Made by a program: the position numbers and the translations under genes. From Pristionchus mayeri (taxonomy: Eukaryota > Nematoda > Chromadorea > Rhabditida > Neodiplogasteridae), in contig BTRK01000004.1 in NCBI GenBank assembly GCA_036245805.1, forward strand, positions 47,308,690 through 47,372,689: DNA of 64,000 bases. The letters are read 5' to 3'. Positions 41,701-51,102 of this stretch are shown piece by piece (the stretch's first letter is position 1; each line of letters opens with the position of its first letter). The notes beneath the pieces are model-generated. The model had not been told where the DNA came from and ran no database searches. It was given only the letters and a program-made list of their open reading frames with translations.

Positions 41701-43374
41701 AATGTTTCGACACTTTTCACGGGTGTAGTATTGTAGAACTCGTTGAGATGATCATTTCTGTTTTTTGAGCGACCTTCAACAGTAATTTTGAACCAAGTTA
41801 TTGATTAGAGAACTTTTAAAGTTCTCAGAGCCGGAATTTAGGTATTTTTTACTTCACGGCTCCAGACTTTTCATAAAAAAACTATAAATCCTGACATGAA
41901 TCATTGGTCCAAATTATGTTGAGATCGGAGCACTGTGAATATTTTGTAACACTGCACCTGCGTTCTATCAGAAGACGTGTGTTATATTAGGTTGGCATGA
42001 AAGTCTTTGTCACCGGTTTTGTTTTTACACTGCTAGCCGCAAATGTCCTTTGGTTTTGCCTCGTTCCTAGTGAATAACAGTCAGTGATTGGCATTTATAG
42101 TAAACAACTTCACATTCCTTTTCCTTCAATCAAGCTCTAGTAGAACAACGATGTACGTTAATGGTGCCAGTCACGCCCGACATGTTCTGCTTTGCCTCTC
42201 TCTATCCTACACCACGATGAAGGATTCGGAGACCCTACTGAAGAATGTTTATCACACACATGCCCCCTCTACAACGCCTGCAGGAATTGGATCCATCGCT
42301 CCGAAGAAGACGACTTTTCGCTCTATGATGATGATCGATCTGGGAGACCGCGTTTGATACATGTTGAGACTTTTGTAGAAAGCTGCTTAAACGAGCCCAT
42401 TTCAAAATGCCCGTGAAATGACTATTGCACTTAGAGTCCACCATTGCACTGTCAAAGAAGGATTGAGATATCTTGGAATGAGGAAATTAATTGGTCGATT
42501 AAAATCCCATGATCTGATCCAAGCCAGCCATGACTTTCGAGTCGATGATTCTTTTTCCTCATTCTCCGAAGTGGGGATCGATGGCTGGAACGGCTCATAA
42601 CGGGGAATGATAAGTGAGTCCTCTACGATAACAGCCACATTAGAGCCGAGTGGGTTGGAGAAGGAGAGATTCCACAGGGTATCCCCAAACTTGACCTGCA
42701 CCTCAAGAAAAATAAGTTTTCTATGTTGTGTGTAGTGGATGGCGTGATCTACTCGGAGCTACTACCTGAAGGCATGACAATCACCGGGGCCAAGTACGTC
42801 ACACACCTACATAATTTGAATTTGGAAGTCGATCGTTCAAGGCTGAATGAGAAGAATGTGTACAATCAACAAAATCACCCCCGCCCCAAGGACTCCAATC
42901 AAGTGAAGCAGGAACTGGCTGGATATGGACGGATGATTCTCCCTTAACTCCCGTATTCTCCTGACTTGGCCCCTTCCGATTAGTGGCTTTTTGCTGACCT
43001 GACCCATGCCGTTTGAGGTAGGGCCTTCAATTCACGTGGAAGTCTCGAGGTTGAACTCGAGCAATACTTTCATTCACACCCAGTCTGGTTCTAAAGGGAG
43101 GGGATCCATAAATTGCAGGTACATTGGGCACGTATTGTCAATAAAGTGGGCAATTATAATTAAACTCATGCTATTGTTTCGTCAAAGAAATAAAGTTTTC
43201 AAAAAGTGACAAAGACTTTCATGCTGGCAGATCACCTGTCAGCCCTTCAACGACCACTCCGAGGAGATCCCAAAGACTCGCCGATATCTACGGATAAATA
43301 TTCCATTAAAATCGATAATCTTTCTAGGCCATTTTTCTTGTGAATTTCTAGTATCCAATTTTCCTATGTCGTAA
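29800..43374 (+). CDS. Long Ala/Pro/Gln-rich multi-exon protein, interrupted
   Basis: Exons: 29800-29880, 30063-30122, 30204-30284, 30338-30478, 30560-30610, 30682-30768, 30967-31053, 31159-31206, 31281-31396, 31607-31684, 31770-31844, 32466-32582, 32636-32713, 32794-32907, 33083-33181, 33424-33582, 33807-33905, 38705-38758, 39062-39762, an uncertain one near 39890-40060, 40951-41043 and 43231-43374. Nearly all introns are phase 0. The product starts MAHPVPPAFSPFFDPAAALH, is rich in Pro, Gln and Ala tracts, and has acidic-basic patches (DDDDDVIVLRDVKKSVRRR; VDEDVDVMILETKPSLNSRR), suggesting a nuclear scaffold or regulator. The only domain-like part is C-terminal, with CPACDELVSGSASSRKAHF and DHPTEFTDLQVIYGMIARSR, possibly a zinc-binding unit. 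Exon 9 is 116 nt and breaks the frame, and exon 19 is split by a foldback. No family recognised. Confidence 0.65.
29914..30006. mobile_element. hAT-like MITE, short subfamily, in intron 1 of the long gene
   Basis: A 93-bp hairpin starts with GAGCAATCGTCTCGCTCTCT. The flanks TTCAAACC (29906-29913) and CTCAAACC (30007-30014) match at 7 of 8 positions. It belongs with the copies at 1759 and 5478. Confidence 0.8.
32142..32330. mobile_element. GGCACTAGG-family MITE in intron 11 of the long gene
   Basis: The left end CTTCTAGGTCGGATTGCAAC and right end CAGACCTAGTGG are inverted. Internal family text GTAGAACTTTCACAGAATCA and GTTCTACAGGAGGATCCATT also forms an inverted pair. Confidence 0.65.
34541..37450 (-). 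pseudogene. LINE ORF2: endonuclease and reverse transcriptase, two frameshifts
   Basis: The endonuclease region (up to about 36816) shows LPKISCLYYNARSLVNKLPY, FITESWLT, RDRSNGRGGGTLIV, VYRPPSYS and FIGDFNSDI. A frameshift near 36855 moves reading to the frame containing SHLIRSPTRIDRCIDWLLAS and SDHFGI. The reverse transcriptase (36560 downward) shows NSLFTKYN, LITPIPKPNKNPQVPDSYRP, NYQHGFRSGAS, IYLDFSRAFDTVPFPKL and LSGVPQGS. A second frameshift, an extra base near 35474, precedes the catalytic FVKAYADDIKIYV. The remainder to 34541 is the LINE C-terminal domain. The 5' start of ORF2 is not fixed. Confidence 0.88.
37467..38222 (-). CDS. LINE ORF1 protein
   Basis: An intact 251-residue frame lies directly upstream of ORF2. 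It has a low-complexity Pro/Ser N-terminus (PTPILSLLSTPIPPFPLPNS), a charged helical middle (DFRAAAKTQLEAVTDKLRAY), and a C-terminal region with FRMGERKEGRPRPLKILLP and IRPSLSEKERHTQYELREKK, the pattern of LINE ORF1 RNA-binding proteins. Its role would be to bind the element RNA. The frame remains open although ORF2 is broken. ATG at 38222 or 38204 could serve as start. Confidence 0.75.
   Translation of the reverse strand: MHSLGTMSTPTPILSLLSTPIPPFPLPNSDGRKRRATQSEEDFRAAAKTQLEAVTDKLRAYLDTESERASDPLYVALEACIEVLSNTLERHLQPSESPVEAEKRARSIVVENLAESTHSLPSQRVEADYAHVTRFLDLTGIEVRPDTVFRMGERKEGRPRPLKILLPRTSSQKLLLTRGKKITDQREYSSLRIRPSLSEKERHTQYELREKKRKLIEEGKGIWVIYTGVLMKKEEVQAFKAKTASKEMKGN
38473..38526 (+). repeat. 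Three tandem 18-bp units
   Basis: GAGAGGCGAGAGGAGAGT is repeated three times exactly. It lies just outside the proposed 5' end of the LINE, about 180 bp before exon 18 of the long gene. Confidence 0.85.
39317..39743. mobile_element. Foldback element inside a coding exon of the long gene
   Basis: The left arm begins GATGGAAATTTAGGAACGTA and the right arm is its inverted copy ending CCTAAATTTCCATC; the arms are about 200 bp and nearly identical. Flanks are ACGC on the left and ACGT on the right, so ACG may be a short duplication. If one flank copy is removed, exon 19 reads through to a good donor at GAG|GTGAGG (39762). With the element present, translation stops inside it at about 39467. No coding capacity. 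Confidence 0.85.
41105..41954. mobile_element. Foldback element in intron 21 of the long gene
   Basis: The ends TAGTGTTACAAAATATTCAC (left) and the inverted right end GTGAATATTTTGTAACACTG pair over about 230 bp of near-identical arms. The centre (about 41340-41725) is unique without recognisable transposase. The termini fit the hAT-type TAGNG/CAGNG ends, but no target duplication was found (CTAAGACC against CACCTGCG). Confidence 0.8.
41987..43224 (+). mobile_element. Mariner-type transposon, inactive, right end truncated
   Basis: The left terminal repeat TTAGGTTGGCATGAAAGTCT follows a TA dinucleotide (41985-41986). The right repeat is present as GTGACAAAGACTTTCATGC and stops there, so its last bases and TA are missing. 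Between them are out-of-frame transposase fragments: FSLYDDDRSGRPRLI (about 42310-42360), LRVHHCTVKEGLRYLGM (about 42424-42475), FSMLCVVDGVIYSELLPEGM (about 42718-42775) and LPYSPDLAPSD (about 42948-42980). These match the mariner transposase layout. Many frameshifts and stops make it dead. It occupies most of the last intron of the long gene. Confidence 0.9.
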
Positions 43375-44236
43375 ATTGGCATTATCGTCCTTCATTTTTT
43401 TCTATTATCTCGTAACAAAATAAGATGGTTCATAGGATATCATACCCGAACCAATGGTGTGTCCGGTCCTACGAAGAAGGGACACCTCTGGTAATTTCCA
43501 TTTCTCACTCGATTGTCACCTCTAAGCGATTGTGTGCTCCCCATTTTCAAACGAGCTAGCGCCCCTACATTTGTGACAGTATGTTAGACGATGTATATCT
43601 AATATTTTATGGCGACCTTGAGCTAGGTCGTCTTCTCCCGCTGTTGTTCTTTTAAGATTTCGATCTCTGAATATTATGCATCTCTTGTTTAGTTTCAACG
43701 AATTCAAATGATCTTGTTTATCGGATAGGACATGCAGTCTTTCTTCTTGTTCGTGGTTGAGCTATTGCATTCTCAGGACCTGTGCTCTTTGGGCCCGTGT
43801 GTTCATGGTCTTTATTCTCAAATAAATGACGAATATTAATCATGCATGTAATCTTAAAGTCATCCGATGTTACTTCATGTACATTTATTGATGCTGTCAC
43901 ATAGGAAAGACTCTCGAATAGATGGATGCAATAAAAGAACTTGAAATTGTAATTGAAAGTTTTCTAAATTCTCTACCATTAATATTGGCACAAAATAGTT
44001 GTGAATGTCAAACATTCTTCATAAATAATGAGTCTGCATTATGTGTGCTCTCTAGAGTTCAGGAAACTATACAACGGTCATTTTGTTCGTTTCAAATTAT
44101 ACAAATGGAAGGCTACCTTCGGGGCTTCAAGTGATTTTACAATATACTACTGATTAGAATCGAGGAATTATAGATTGTATCGTTTCTCTATTACCAGTTT
44201 TACCACATTTACCGGTCGTGAGATAGAGTGTGCGAA
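43375..44236. other. No supported gene
   Basis: I see no supported exon. Near 44205-44236 the text CCGGTCGTGAGATAGAGTGT followed by GCGAAATGAG looks like one arm of the CTCTCTCG MITE. Confidence 0.4.
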
Positions 44237-44389
44237 ATGAGGATAGGTAGGCGACCAATTGGGAGACCAAAGACAAGATGGAAGGAAGATGTCGTGAAGC
44301 AACTTGGTGTTACTTGGGAGATCGTTTGTAGGAGAGACCCCGATAGATGGAAGAACTGTGTCCTCCACCAGGTAAATAATACACCTTGA
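44237..44389 (+). mobile_element. RTE LINE 3'-terminal coding fragment
   Basis: The frame encodes RPIGRPKTRWKEDVVKQLGV followed by TWEIVCRRDPDRWKNCVLHQ, closely parallel to the extreme C-terminus of the RTE ORF at 22685-22820 (RPVGRPRVRWRDEL, then EWKTGIVRQ). It stops at TGA 44387-44389. Only about 50 codons remain, consistent with a severely 5'-truncated insertion of a different RTE subfamily. Confidence 0.75.
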
Positions 44390-45209
44390 TTAATGGATAA
44401 ATAGGTACTCAGATATTTAGAAGATCCATCTTGAACGGCCGTTGCTGCATGGATCACAAGTCCGCCAGTCTTTTCTATCGCGTGCTCGCGTAGTCCAATG
44501 ACGGTGGGGGGGGGGGGGGCTCTCGTATTGGAAGATCTAGTGGATCGTCCGATGCTGTAGGGCATCTTGGCGTACTCCTCGATCGCATATCTCCATCTGG
44601 CGGGTGGCGGGTGAATACAATCGCGGCATGCGATGTAATTTATACTTCCTCGATTCTATCCAATAGTTGGTTATGTAGTCTCACTGAACCCTCGTTTAAA
44701 AATGATCCATTTTTACCATTTTGAAACATAAAAAATGTCATGGGCACAACACGCATATTCGCACTAATCGCTTAGTAATAGTCCGTATTTCGGAACTTCT
44801 CATTTTTGAAAAAGATCACGAATTCCTGTTTTCGATCATGCCATGCGAGACGCGAGGTTTTTGGCGTTTACCGTCCCTTGTGCCAAAATTGCATAGTAAT
44901 ACAAGTTAGTAATGTAAGCTACGATATAAGTAATAATGCAAGTTACTTTGTAAGTAAGTCAATACAAGTTTGTAAAGCTATTGTGATTATGTTAAGCAAT
45001 GATTATCTCTCAACAACAATTAGCATGGTTATTGCTACATGTATGCTTTGCCAGATTTCGAAAGAGATGATCTGTAGTTATCCGCAACATCGAATAAGTC
45101 CAACCAATAATGTATTTCGTTTCGAAATATGTTGTCCCCTCCCTAATTTATTGTTCATATAAATTGTGGTGACTGAGCGGACAGCGATTCATTATCATTC
45201 TTGTACGAA
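44390..45209. other. No supported gene
   Basis: A G12 run lies at about 44507-44518. No exon is recognised. Confidence 0.4.
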
Positions 45210-46476
45210 ATGGACGATAGTGAAAATCGCAGTTTTCTTTCATCTGTATCCCTCATTATTCTATATATTGTCATTTGCTGCGCGATTGCTGCCTTTGTCG
45301 GAGCGGTGATTTTTGCTATCATCAAAAAGGTAAGGTAGTTCCGAAAGAATCCTATGTATTTTTTCAATTGAAGATTACTCAAAAAGCCAATTCGACTGGT
45401 ACGGAGCGTGAAATGGTTGGTGTATGAACAATTATTCTGTCATGCCAACATCTATGGACATTGAATTGTTCTAAATATTAGTTCATATTTATAAAATTGC
45501 AGACTACATACAATCTCATAAAAAATTTCAGACTACATACAATATCATAGATTCTCTTGGAAATACAAATGACTTGCCACGAGCACATGATATGGTCAGT
45601 CTTCATTCTTAAGATGGGTCATAATATTTGTAAAATGAGAAATTCATATTGATGGTTCCCGGACCTTTTCACTGGGTCTAACGGTCAGACATAAGTCACT
45701 AAGAGACGGCATTTAGCTCGTTTTTGAAATTCAAACCAATTGCAGTCAAATATTTGCGTAGCGCAGGACAAAAATATCAGTTGTATTACGCCACATGATA
45801 AGGTAACGTAAAAGTATTTGCAATTCAACGCATTTTTTGGAGGAATCGCATACCCTCATCCAGGATGGCACAGAAAATAAGGCTGATGCGACACCACCTG
45901 TTATGGTCAGTTTTCAATTGAAATTAGTGGTAGGCTTTCGATTTCACATTGCGATTTTCAAGCGAAAAATACGGAAGGGAAATCCGACTTCCGGTTTTCC
46001 AAAGTCTCGAGCGTAATAGAACGGGCATGATTGTAGCCACGACTTGTACAGGACGAGTTAGATGCGGTGAACGATGTGGCTGCGACCTCGGTCGAAATGG
46101 TCAGGTAGAAGGGCACTAGGTCGGATGATCACCGTCGAATGATAGCCTACTGGATAATAACCAAAAATGGACCCTTTTTAAGAACTTCCACAGAATCATT
46201 TTCAGAAGGGTTCGTTTTTTGGTCATCATACAGTAGGTTATCATCCTTCGGTGATCATACAATCTAGTGCCGCTACAAGCCATTATTCGAATCATTATTT
46301 TTGCTTTGTGAGCATGCCGATCCCTTCAAAATTAAGCCTCCGAATTTCCGAACAGACATAGTAAATTGTAAAGCAATTTTTTCAAGCGGACATAATTTCA
46401 GCCTATGAACATACTCAAGCACGAGGAGCAGGAAAAACCGAATGCCGAAATCGAGGAAATCATCGATTTCCAATAA
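45210..46476 (+). CDS. Small single-pass membrane protein
   Basis: Six exons, all phase 0, encode 134 residues: 45210-45329, 45532-45594, 45746-45802, 45864-45905, 46052-46099 and 46402-46476. Residues about 13-37 are a strong transmembrane helix (SLIILYIVICCAIAAFVGAV then IFAIIKK). The short N-terminus (MDDSENRSFLS) carries a possible N-glycosylation site and the long C-terminal tail is acidic (EEQEKPNAEIEEIIDF), so a type III topology with a cytoplasmic tail is likely. I recognise no family. Exons 2, 4 and 5 all end in ATG followed by GTCAG donors, suggesting descent from exon duplication. A 30-bp duplication surrounds the exon-2 acceptor. A MITE lies in intron 5. Confidence 0.75.
46112..46271. 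mobile_element. GGCACTAGG-family MITE in intron 5 of the membrane gene
   Basis: The left end GGCACTAGGTCGGATGATCA and the inverted right end with ATCTAGTGCC define the element. The flanks GGTAGAAG and GCTACAAG match at 6 of 8, a decayed duplication. It starts 12 bp after the exon-5 donor. Confidence 0.8.
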
Positions 46477-47195
46477 TTAGTTATTAACAAATTTGATGTT
46501 CATTTGATCTCATATAATTGCTTATACTTTACAAAAATACCATTGTCCATTTATTACTCTATTCTCAGAATACTAATCTGTATCCTTAAATAAATGATTA
46601 ATGGATTTTTTATCGCTAAATATGCCCAAAATAATGCAAGATTTTGCAAAATGTATTGTCCCTTCCAATGCGTGTGGAAATCGAAATTTTGGCCCTCGAA
46701 TTCACCGCTTCTTTCGAAATGAAGCGGCTAAGCACAGAAAAACTATCACTGCGAAAAACTTCACAATTCGTCACAAGTTGATTGTCAGAAGAAATTAGAG
46801 CGATGAACCTCTCAATTACAGTCTTAAGAAATGCACCTTCGTGATCATATTAAGCGAGTACGATGAATGAATGAGTTGCATCTTGAGTAAATACAATAAT
46901 GAGTCGAAGAAAACGCAATGGGACATCCATGCGAGAGTCCAACAGTTGCCGGTCCCGCTTTGATTGCATATTACTGCTCTAAATTGAGTCATAATTCAAA
47001 TTGGTTGATACTTTGAAGTTATCCCTGAATCAGAACTATAATAGATCTGTGTTTTACTGTGTTTCGAAATTCGAATGTCGTTTTGAAAGCAAATCGGCCG
47101 ATCACGATCCAAAATGTTCGTTTTCGATTTCAACTCGTCTAACCTACCTAGTAAATACTGGTAAAAGTGGGCGGAAGTTCGTTCAACTCCCAAGC
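46477..47195. other. Intergenic, no supported gene
   Basis: Frames at 46601-46798 and 47001-47190 lack splice context. ACTCCCAAG immediately before the ATG at 47196 could mark the trans-splice acceptor of the next gene. Confidence 0.4.
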
Positions 47196-47910
47196 ATGGC
47201 TATGAACATGCTATCTCCTCTTCTCGCTATTCTTGCACTTCAATGTATCGGAGCATATGTTTATAATTGCGATGAAGCTAAGGATCAGGTTCTTGATGTT
47301 GATATTAATTATTTAATTAAATTATTTAGCTCATAAACTCCGAATTCACGTCTCAATCCAGCTACATTTGCTTCATTGCCGATGGAGACGTACGATCTAG
47401 TGATGGCAAAACGGCGCGCGCTCTCCTCGTTTCAAACGCTCTCTCACCGGTCAGACAGAGCGAGAGAGCGTGTGAAACGAGGAGAGTACGCGTCGTTTTG
47501 GCGTCACTAATACGATCTTTCAAGCCTACATCACCTAACTTGAAGAAATATGTCAATTTATTGATACAAATAAGCTATTTTCAGTATAACGACTGGGCAG
47601 CTTTGGAAAATGTATTTGTTCAAACTGGAAATGAATCCACAAGGTTGTTTTTCTAGACTATCTGAATAACATATGTTTTCAAAATATCGGGAAACGCGCT
47701 GGAAAATACATTGTCAGCGCAGATCGATCATGTCGAATATTTGCGGAGAATCCTGCTGCCCTGAATTGCTCCGATCCTTTTGTTGTCATTCTCACTGTTA
47801 TCGAACCGTTATTCAACCTTCTGAAATATCAGGCACCTTGTTTTTTGTGGTTTTTATTAAAATTGTTTTATAATTTGATTGTGGGCTACATCAGAGAAAT
47901 GAAATTATAG
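47196..47910 (+). CDS. Small secreted protein with conserved-looking cysteines
   Basis: Exons 47196-47288, 47330-47389, 47585-47643 and 47718-47910 join with consistent phases. Residues 1-20 are a signal peptide (MAMNMLSPLLAILALQCIGA). The mature part contains YNCDEAKDQ, SSYICFIADGD, DWAALENVFVQTGNEST and ADRSCRIFAENPAALNCSD, giving four or more cysteines that could pair. No family is recognised. The C-terminus after KYQ becomes hydrophobic (CFLWFLLKLFYNLIVGYI) and may be a read-through of 3' UTR, or a membrane anchor. If intron 3 were not spliced, the protein would end at 47658. The donor of exon 2 lies inside the target duplication of a MITE. Confidence 0.55.
47398..47509. mobile_element. 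hAT-like MITE at a splice donor
   Basis: The ends TAGTGATGGCAAAACG and the inverted CGTTTTGGCGTCACTA, with the CTCTCTC core, define a 112-bp hairpin. The flanks GTACGATC (47390-47397) and ATACGATC (47510-47517) match at 7 of 8 positions. The left flank contains the predicted donor GT of exon 2. Confidence 0.85.
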
Positions 47911-50507
47911 AAGCAAGTAAAATCGATGAACTCTTCGAATAACGTCTTCGTATCACCTCGCGGAGGAATGAATCTACCTGATTATTGTTAGCACAGTACA
48001 TCGCATAGTATGTATCCAAATTCCAGTGCGGGGTGATACAAACACGACGGTAGACGAATTAATCATTAGAGATGTAACCTACGAAACATGTGTCCTTGAT
48101 TGCAAACGTATAGCATATCGGACAAGAAGAATTTCGATTCGCACCACTTCTATTTATTAATGAGGTTTAAATGGGTCGATAACCATACTTCTCTTAGCTC
48201 GTGGCAAGGGATGACGAATGCATGACTTAATTGCGGGAGTAGAAGCAGAGATATCAGAGTCGTTACCTTACCCATGCTGAAATGGGGCATGATTTTCCAG
48301 AATAATAAACAATAACTACAGCCGATAACATACTGCGTGTGTTAAATCGAACAGCATTTTATATCATATTTCATCCGGGGTATGGAAATCGCAAATGGGA
48401 CGTGTGAGTCAAAGTAAATGTTTTTATCGTTTTTTAAACTTTTGTTACACTAGTGACAGCCCACGTGAAAATGATATTGCTGTTTCACAAAGTGAAATTA
48501 ATTCTTATATAGACGTACACATATGCCAAAATCATGTAATGAGTACGGTAATGCACTATGCGATTTCTCAATGAGAATATCAACTCAGAGTGACAGCCCA
48601 ATATCATTGAGGGACTAATTTGATAAGAACAGGTTATCGCATGAGGGACATACATGAGAACAGGCACAATGTTAATACCGTACTCCATCGGTGAATAACA
48701 CAGTTGAAAAGCATGTTTTTGAGTATAACGGCATTCGTAAAATTGGGTGGCAAAATTATATGAGAAAGCGAACCAATCCATCCTCCGTTTGCGAAATCAA
48801 GCTAGGAAAGAATCTATCTAGTCTCGAATTTCCCAACGTCTAATTATTTGCTTAAAATTATGTTCGAATCCAACAAGTGTTCTCATGATGCATGAAATGA
48901 ACAAATATCGATTGCATGGCTCGGTAATGCAAGAACTGGAGTTCGAGAAACGAGACCAAGGCATAGTTGCCCACACCGCCGGTGAGCCCATGACCCCCCT
49001 ATACGTCGATTTTAGGGATGGACAAACTGTCCAAAAATCTAACGTACGCCATCAGTGATGGGCACTATGGGCCACGGTGAGTACACACATAATGGTGCAC
49101 TCTGTGCACTGTCTCTATAACCGATGGTTACAGAGAATGTGCGAATTCAAGCTACAGTTTCCCGAATTTGGAACTTTCGTAAGAACGAATGCGTCGATAC
49201 GGTAGTCACCACCAACATCTTATCAGTACCAGATGTCGAGGAAAAGAACCGGAATTAGTGCTCGATTGTGATAAAGTGAGCTCTAATACTGTTCAAAGTC
49301 CGCGAATCATGATATTTGAAGGATTGGACGTCCGGGAAATCACCTTCATGTATTTTATCCAACAAGACAGAGACGAATATTTGAGTGCTGCAGTAAAAGG
49401 ATTTGTATCTATGAGAGCCAAATTTGGATGTTGACAGTGAAAAAAACAAGCAACTGTTTTTTTCCACCCAGAGGGAGATAAGTAATGGCCACACCTGGGG
49501 GGGGATATTGGAGTATATACCATACGCTCGGGTGGGGCTTTTCAAAGCTTCAAAAGAACTTGACTACCCTACGTGATAGTCAAGAAACGATGAGGATATG
49601 CGCAACAATCTATGGTACACATTGCGGACAAGCGGGCGCGTTAGTCAATTCGGAGCGTGAAAATGGATGCATTGAAATACATCTTTTTCGTTTGTTCTTG
49701 GAATTGTATTCGCTTTTATGCGCTCCCTATTATATGCTCACCCTAACACGTGAATAATCTCCAAGCTATTACTAATGTCCGCTCTATTTTCACCCGCAAA
49801 ACCAAATGTGAAAAGGGAGACTTGTATCGAGATTTCTTCCACTTTGATGCTAATTATATGTATATTGACATTTTGGTCCAGATGAGGAGATAATATGATT
49901 GTCGTAAGGTTACCTAAGACAAAACAATTTCGATACGTCTCTTAGTTTATTGTTGCATCATACGTCACGTTGTGCCCGCTGATCTCCTCACTCGATATAC
50001 GTGATATGCTCGCTTTCGTTACCAGAGATTTTCCTTATGAAGATGTGCAAGTGGAGTAGAAGGCATGGAATCGAGAAGAGTCGAGGGTAAGCATCCGCTG
50101 TTTAGTTCGTGAATGCGTTTCGCGTTTCTCATCCGTGCCTTTTCCGTATTGTAGCCATAGCAAAACTATAAGTCAAAATAGATGATGATTCTTTTGTTGA
50201 ATAGAGATTCGGTCAAAATTAATCAACTGTTGACATCAGCCATAGGGCTAATGCGAATGAAGGAAAAGCGAGAGAGGAACGTGTACCAGGTACACAGGAG
50301 CACTTCCGACTAAGTGCCGGATCCATAACCAAGAAACTGAGAAGGAGACTAAGTGCTTCGTGTTCGTCGTCCTTTTCTTCTTCTTCTTCTTCTTCTTTTT
50401 CTTCTAATTTTCTTCACTGTTGCGCCTCGTGGTTTTTCTTGTATCTCTCCAAACGCCCGTTCGGACCCGCGTTCGCGGTCTTCAAGAGTTGATACAATAG
50501 TTTGAAG
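47911..50507. other. No supported gene
   Basis: I found no phase-consistent gene. A short frame at about 48928-49056 (MQELEFEKRDQGIVAHTAGE) and one at 49189-49434 lack splice context. A plausible small first exon ends at GAGG|GTAAGC near 50091. A (TTC)n microsatellite lies at about 50377-50402. A minus-strand frame at 48485-48781 is rich in aromatic residues but is unsupported. Confidence 0.35.
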
Positions 50508-50527
50508 TTCGGGTCACCGTTTCTTAA

Positions 50528-50906
50528 AGAAGAAGTTTCAGCAAAGTTGAACTTTTGACGCTGTCATAGCAATGACCTAGCCAACCCTCCAAAGATCATA
50601 ACGCGAGCTAAGAGAATAGGAACCATCGTTCCCATAGCTCAGTGGTAGAGCAGCTGCCATGTGATCGGTAGGTTGCCGGTTCGATTCCCACCCAAAGATT
50701 TTTTTGACAAATCTTCGAGATATTTGAATTCCCGCACGTCCCTGCCCTATCAAGGACTATAAGCGCCCTTTTCTCTCTGCCAAGTAGTGATAACTCGGTT
50801 CAAACTAAAGATATGATTTTGAAATTTTCAGAATCTCTCATGGTTATGAAAAGCTAGGCCATGGATATGTCAGCGTCAAAAGTTCAACTTTGCTGACACT
50901 CCTTCT
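50528..50906. mobile_element. TTAA-flanked foldback carrying a tRNA-like core
   Basis: The flanks are TTAA at 50524-50527 and 50907-50910. The terminal repeats are about 55 bp: left AGAAGAAGTTTCAGCAAAGT, continuing GAACTTTTGACGCTG, and the right end is the inverted equivalent ending CTTTGCTGACACTCCTTCT. A TTAA target duplication is characteristic of piggyBac elements. There is no transposase frame. The central part holds a tRNA-like segment with RNA polymerase III box sequences. Confidence 0.82.
50629..50700 (+). other. Degenerate tRNA-like sequence with A and B boxes
   Basis: TAGCTCAGTGG matches the A-box pattern and GGTTCGATTCC matches the B-box exactly; their spacing suits a tRNA. A D-arm (GCTCAGTGGTAGAGC) is intact. 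The anticodon-like loop reads ATGTGATC, suggesting a GTG (His-type) anticodon, but it has one base too many, and the acceptor and T stems do not pair. It is therefore a tRNA-derived relic or SINE-like head, not a functional tRNA. Confidence 0.65.
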
Positions 50907-50969
50907 TTAATTGTACACACTTTCTCAACCAATGGACACAAGTGTGTGGGAATTTTCATTTTCCTGAAA

Positions 50970-51102
50970 AGGGTTTCGATTTTCAGGCAATTTAGGCTCG
51001 GTATGTTTCAGGTGCGCAATATAGTGCATGCGCTTGTCAACTATCTAGTGCACCTGAAACAAACCAGAAAACGAGCCTAAATTACCTGAGAATTGAAACC
51101 CT
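50970..51102. repeat. Palindromic repeat on AGGGTTTC...GAAACCCT
   Basis: The left arm AGGGTTTCGATTTTCAGGCA continues through AATTTAGGCTCG and GTTTCAGGTGC; the right arm is its inverted copy ending ACCTGAGAATTGAAACCCT. Diverged copies of the same text occur near 6335-6440, 16365-16395, 33720-34050 and 63030-63110. No clear target duplication was found. Confidence 0.75.

Larger units (their letters stand above)
50508..50950. mobile_element. hAT-like MITE split by a nested insertion
   Basis: GTTCGGGTCACCGTTTCTTA on the left and TTGTACACACTTTCTCAACC on the right read as consecutive parts of the long-subfamily MITE (consensus TTCGGGTCACCGTCTCTTCA followed by CACACTCTCTCGACC). A separate TTAA-flanked element sits between them at 50528-50906. 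Confidence 0.65.

Noticed and set aside
48485..48781. Minus-strand frame with aromatic-rich protein, possible chemoreceptor
   Set aside because: No convincing transmembrane pattern, splice sites or neighbouring exons were found.
50629..50700. Functional tRNA-His gene
   Set aside because: The anticodon loop has an extra base and the acceptor and T stems do not pair, so it is listed as a tRNA-like relic only.
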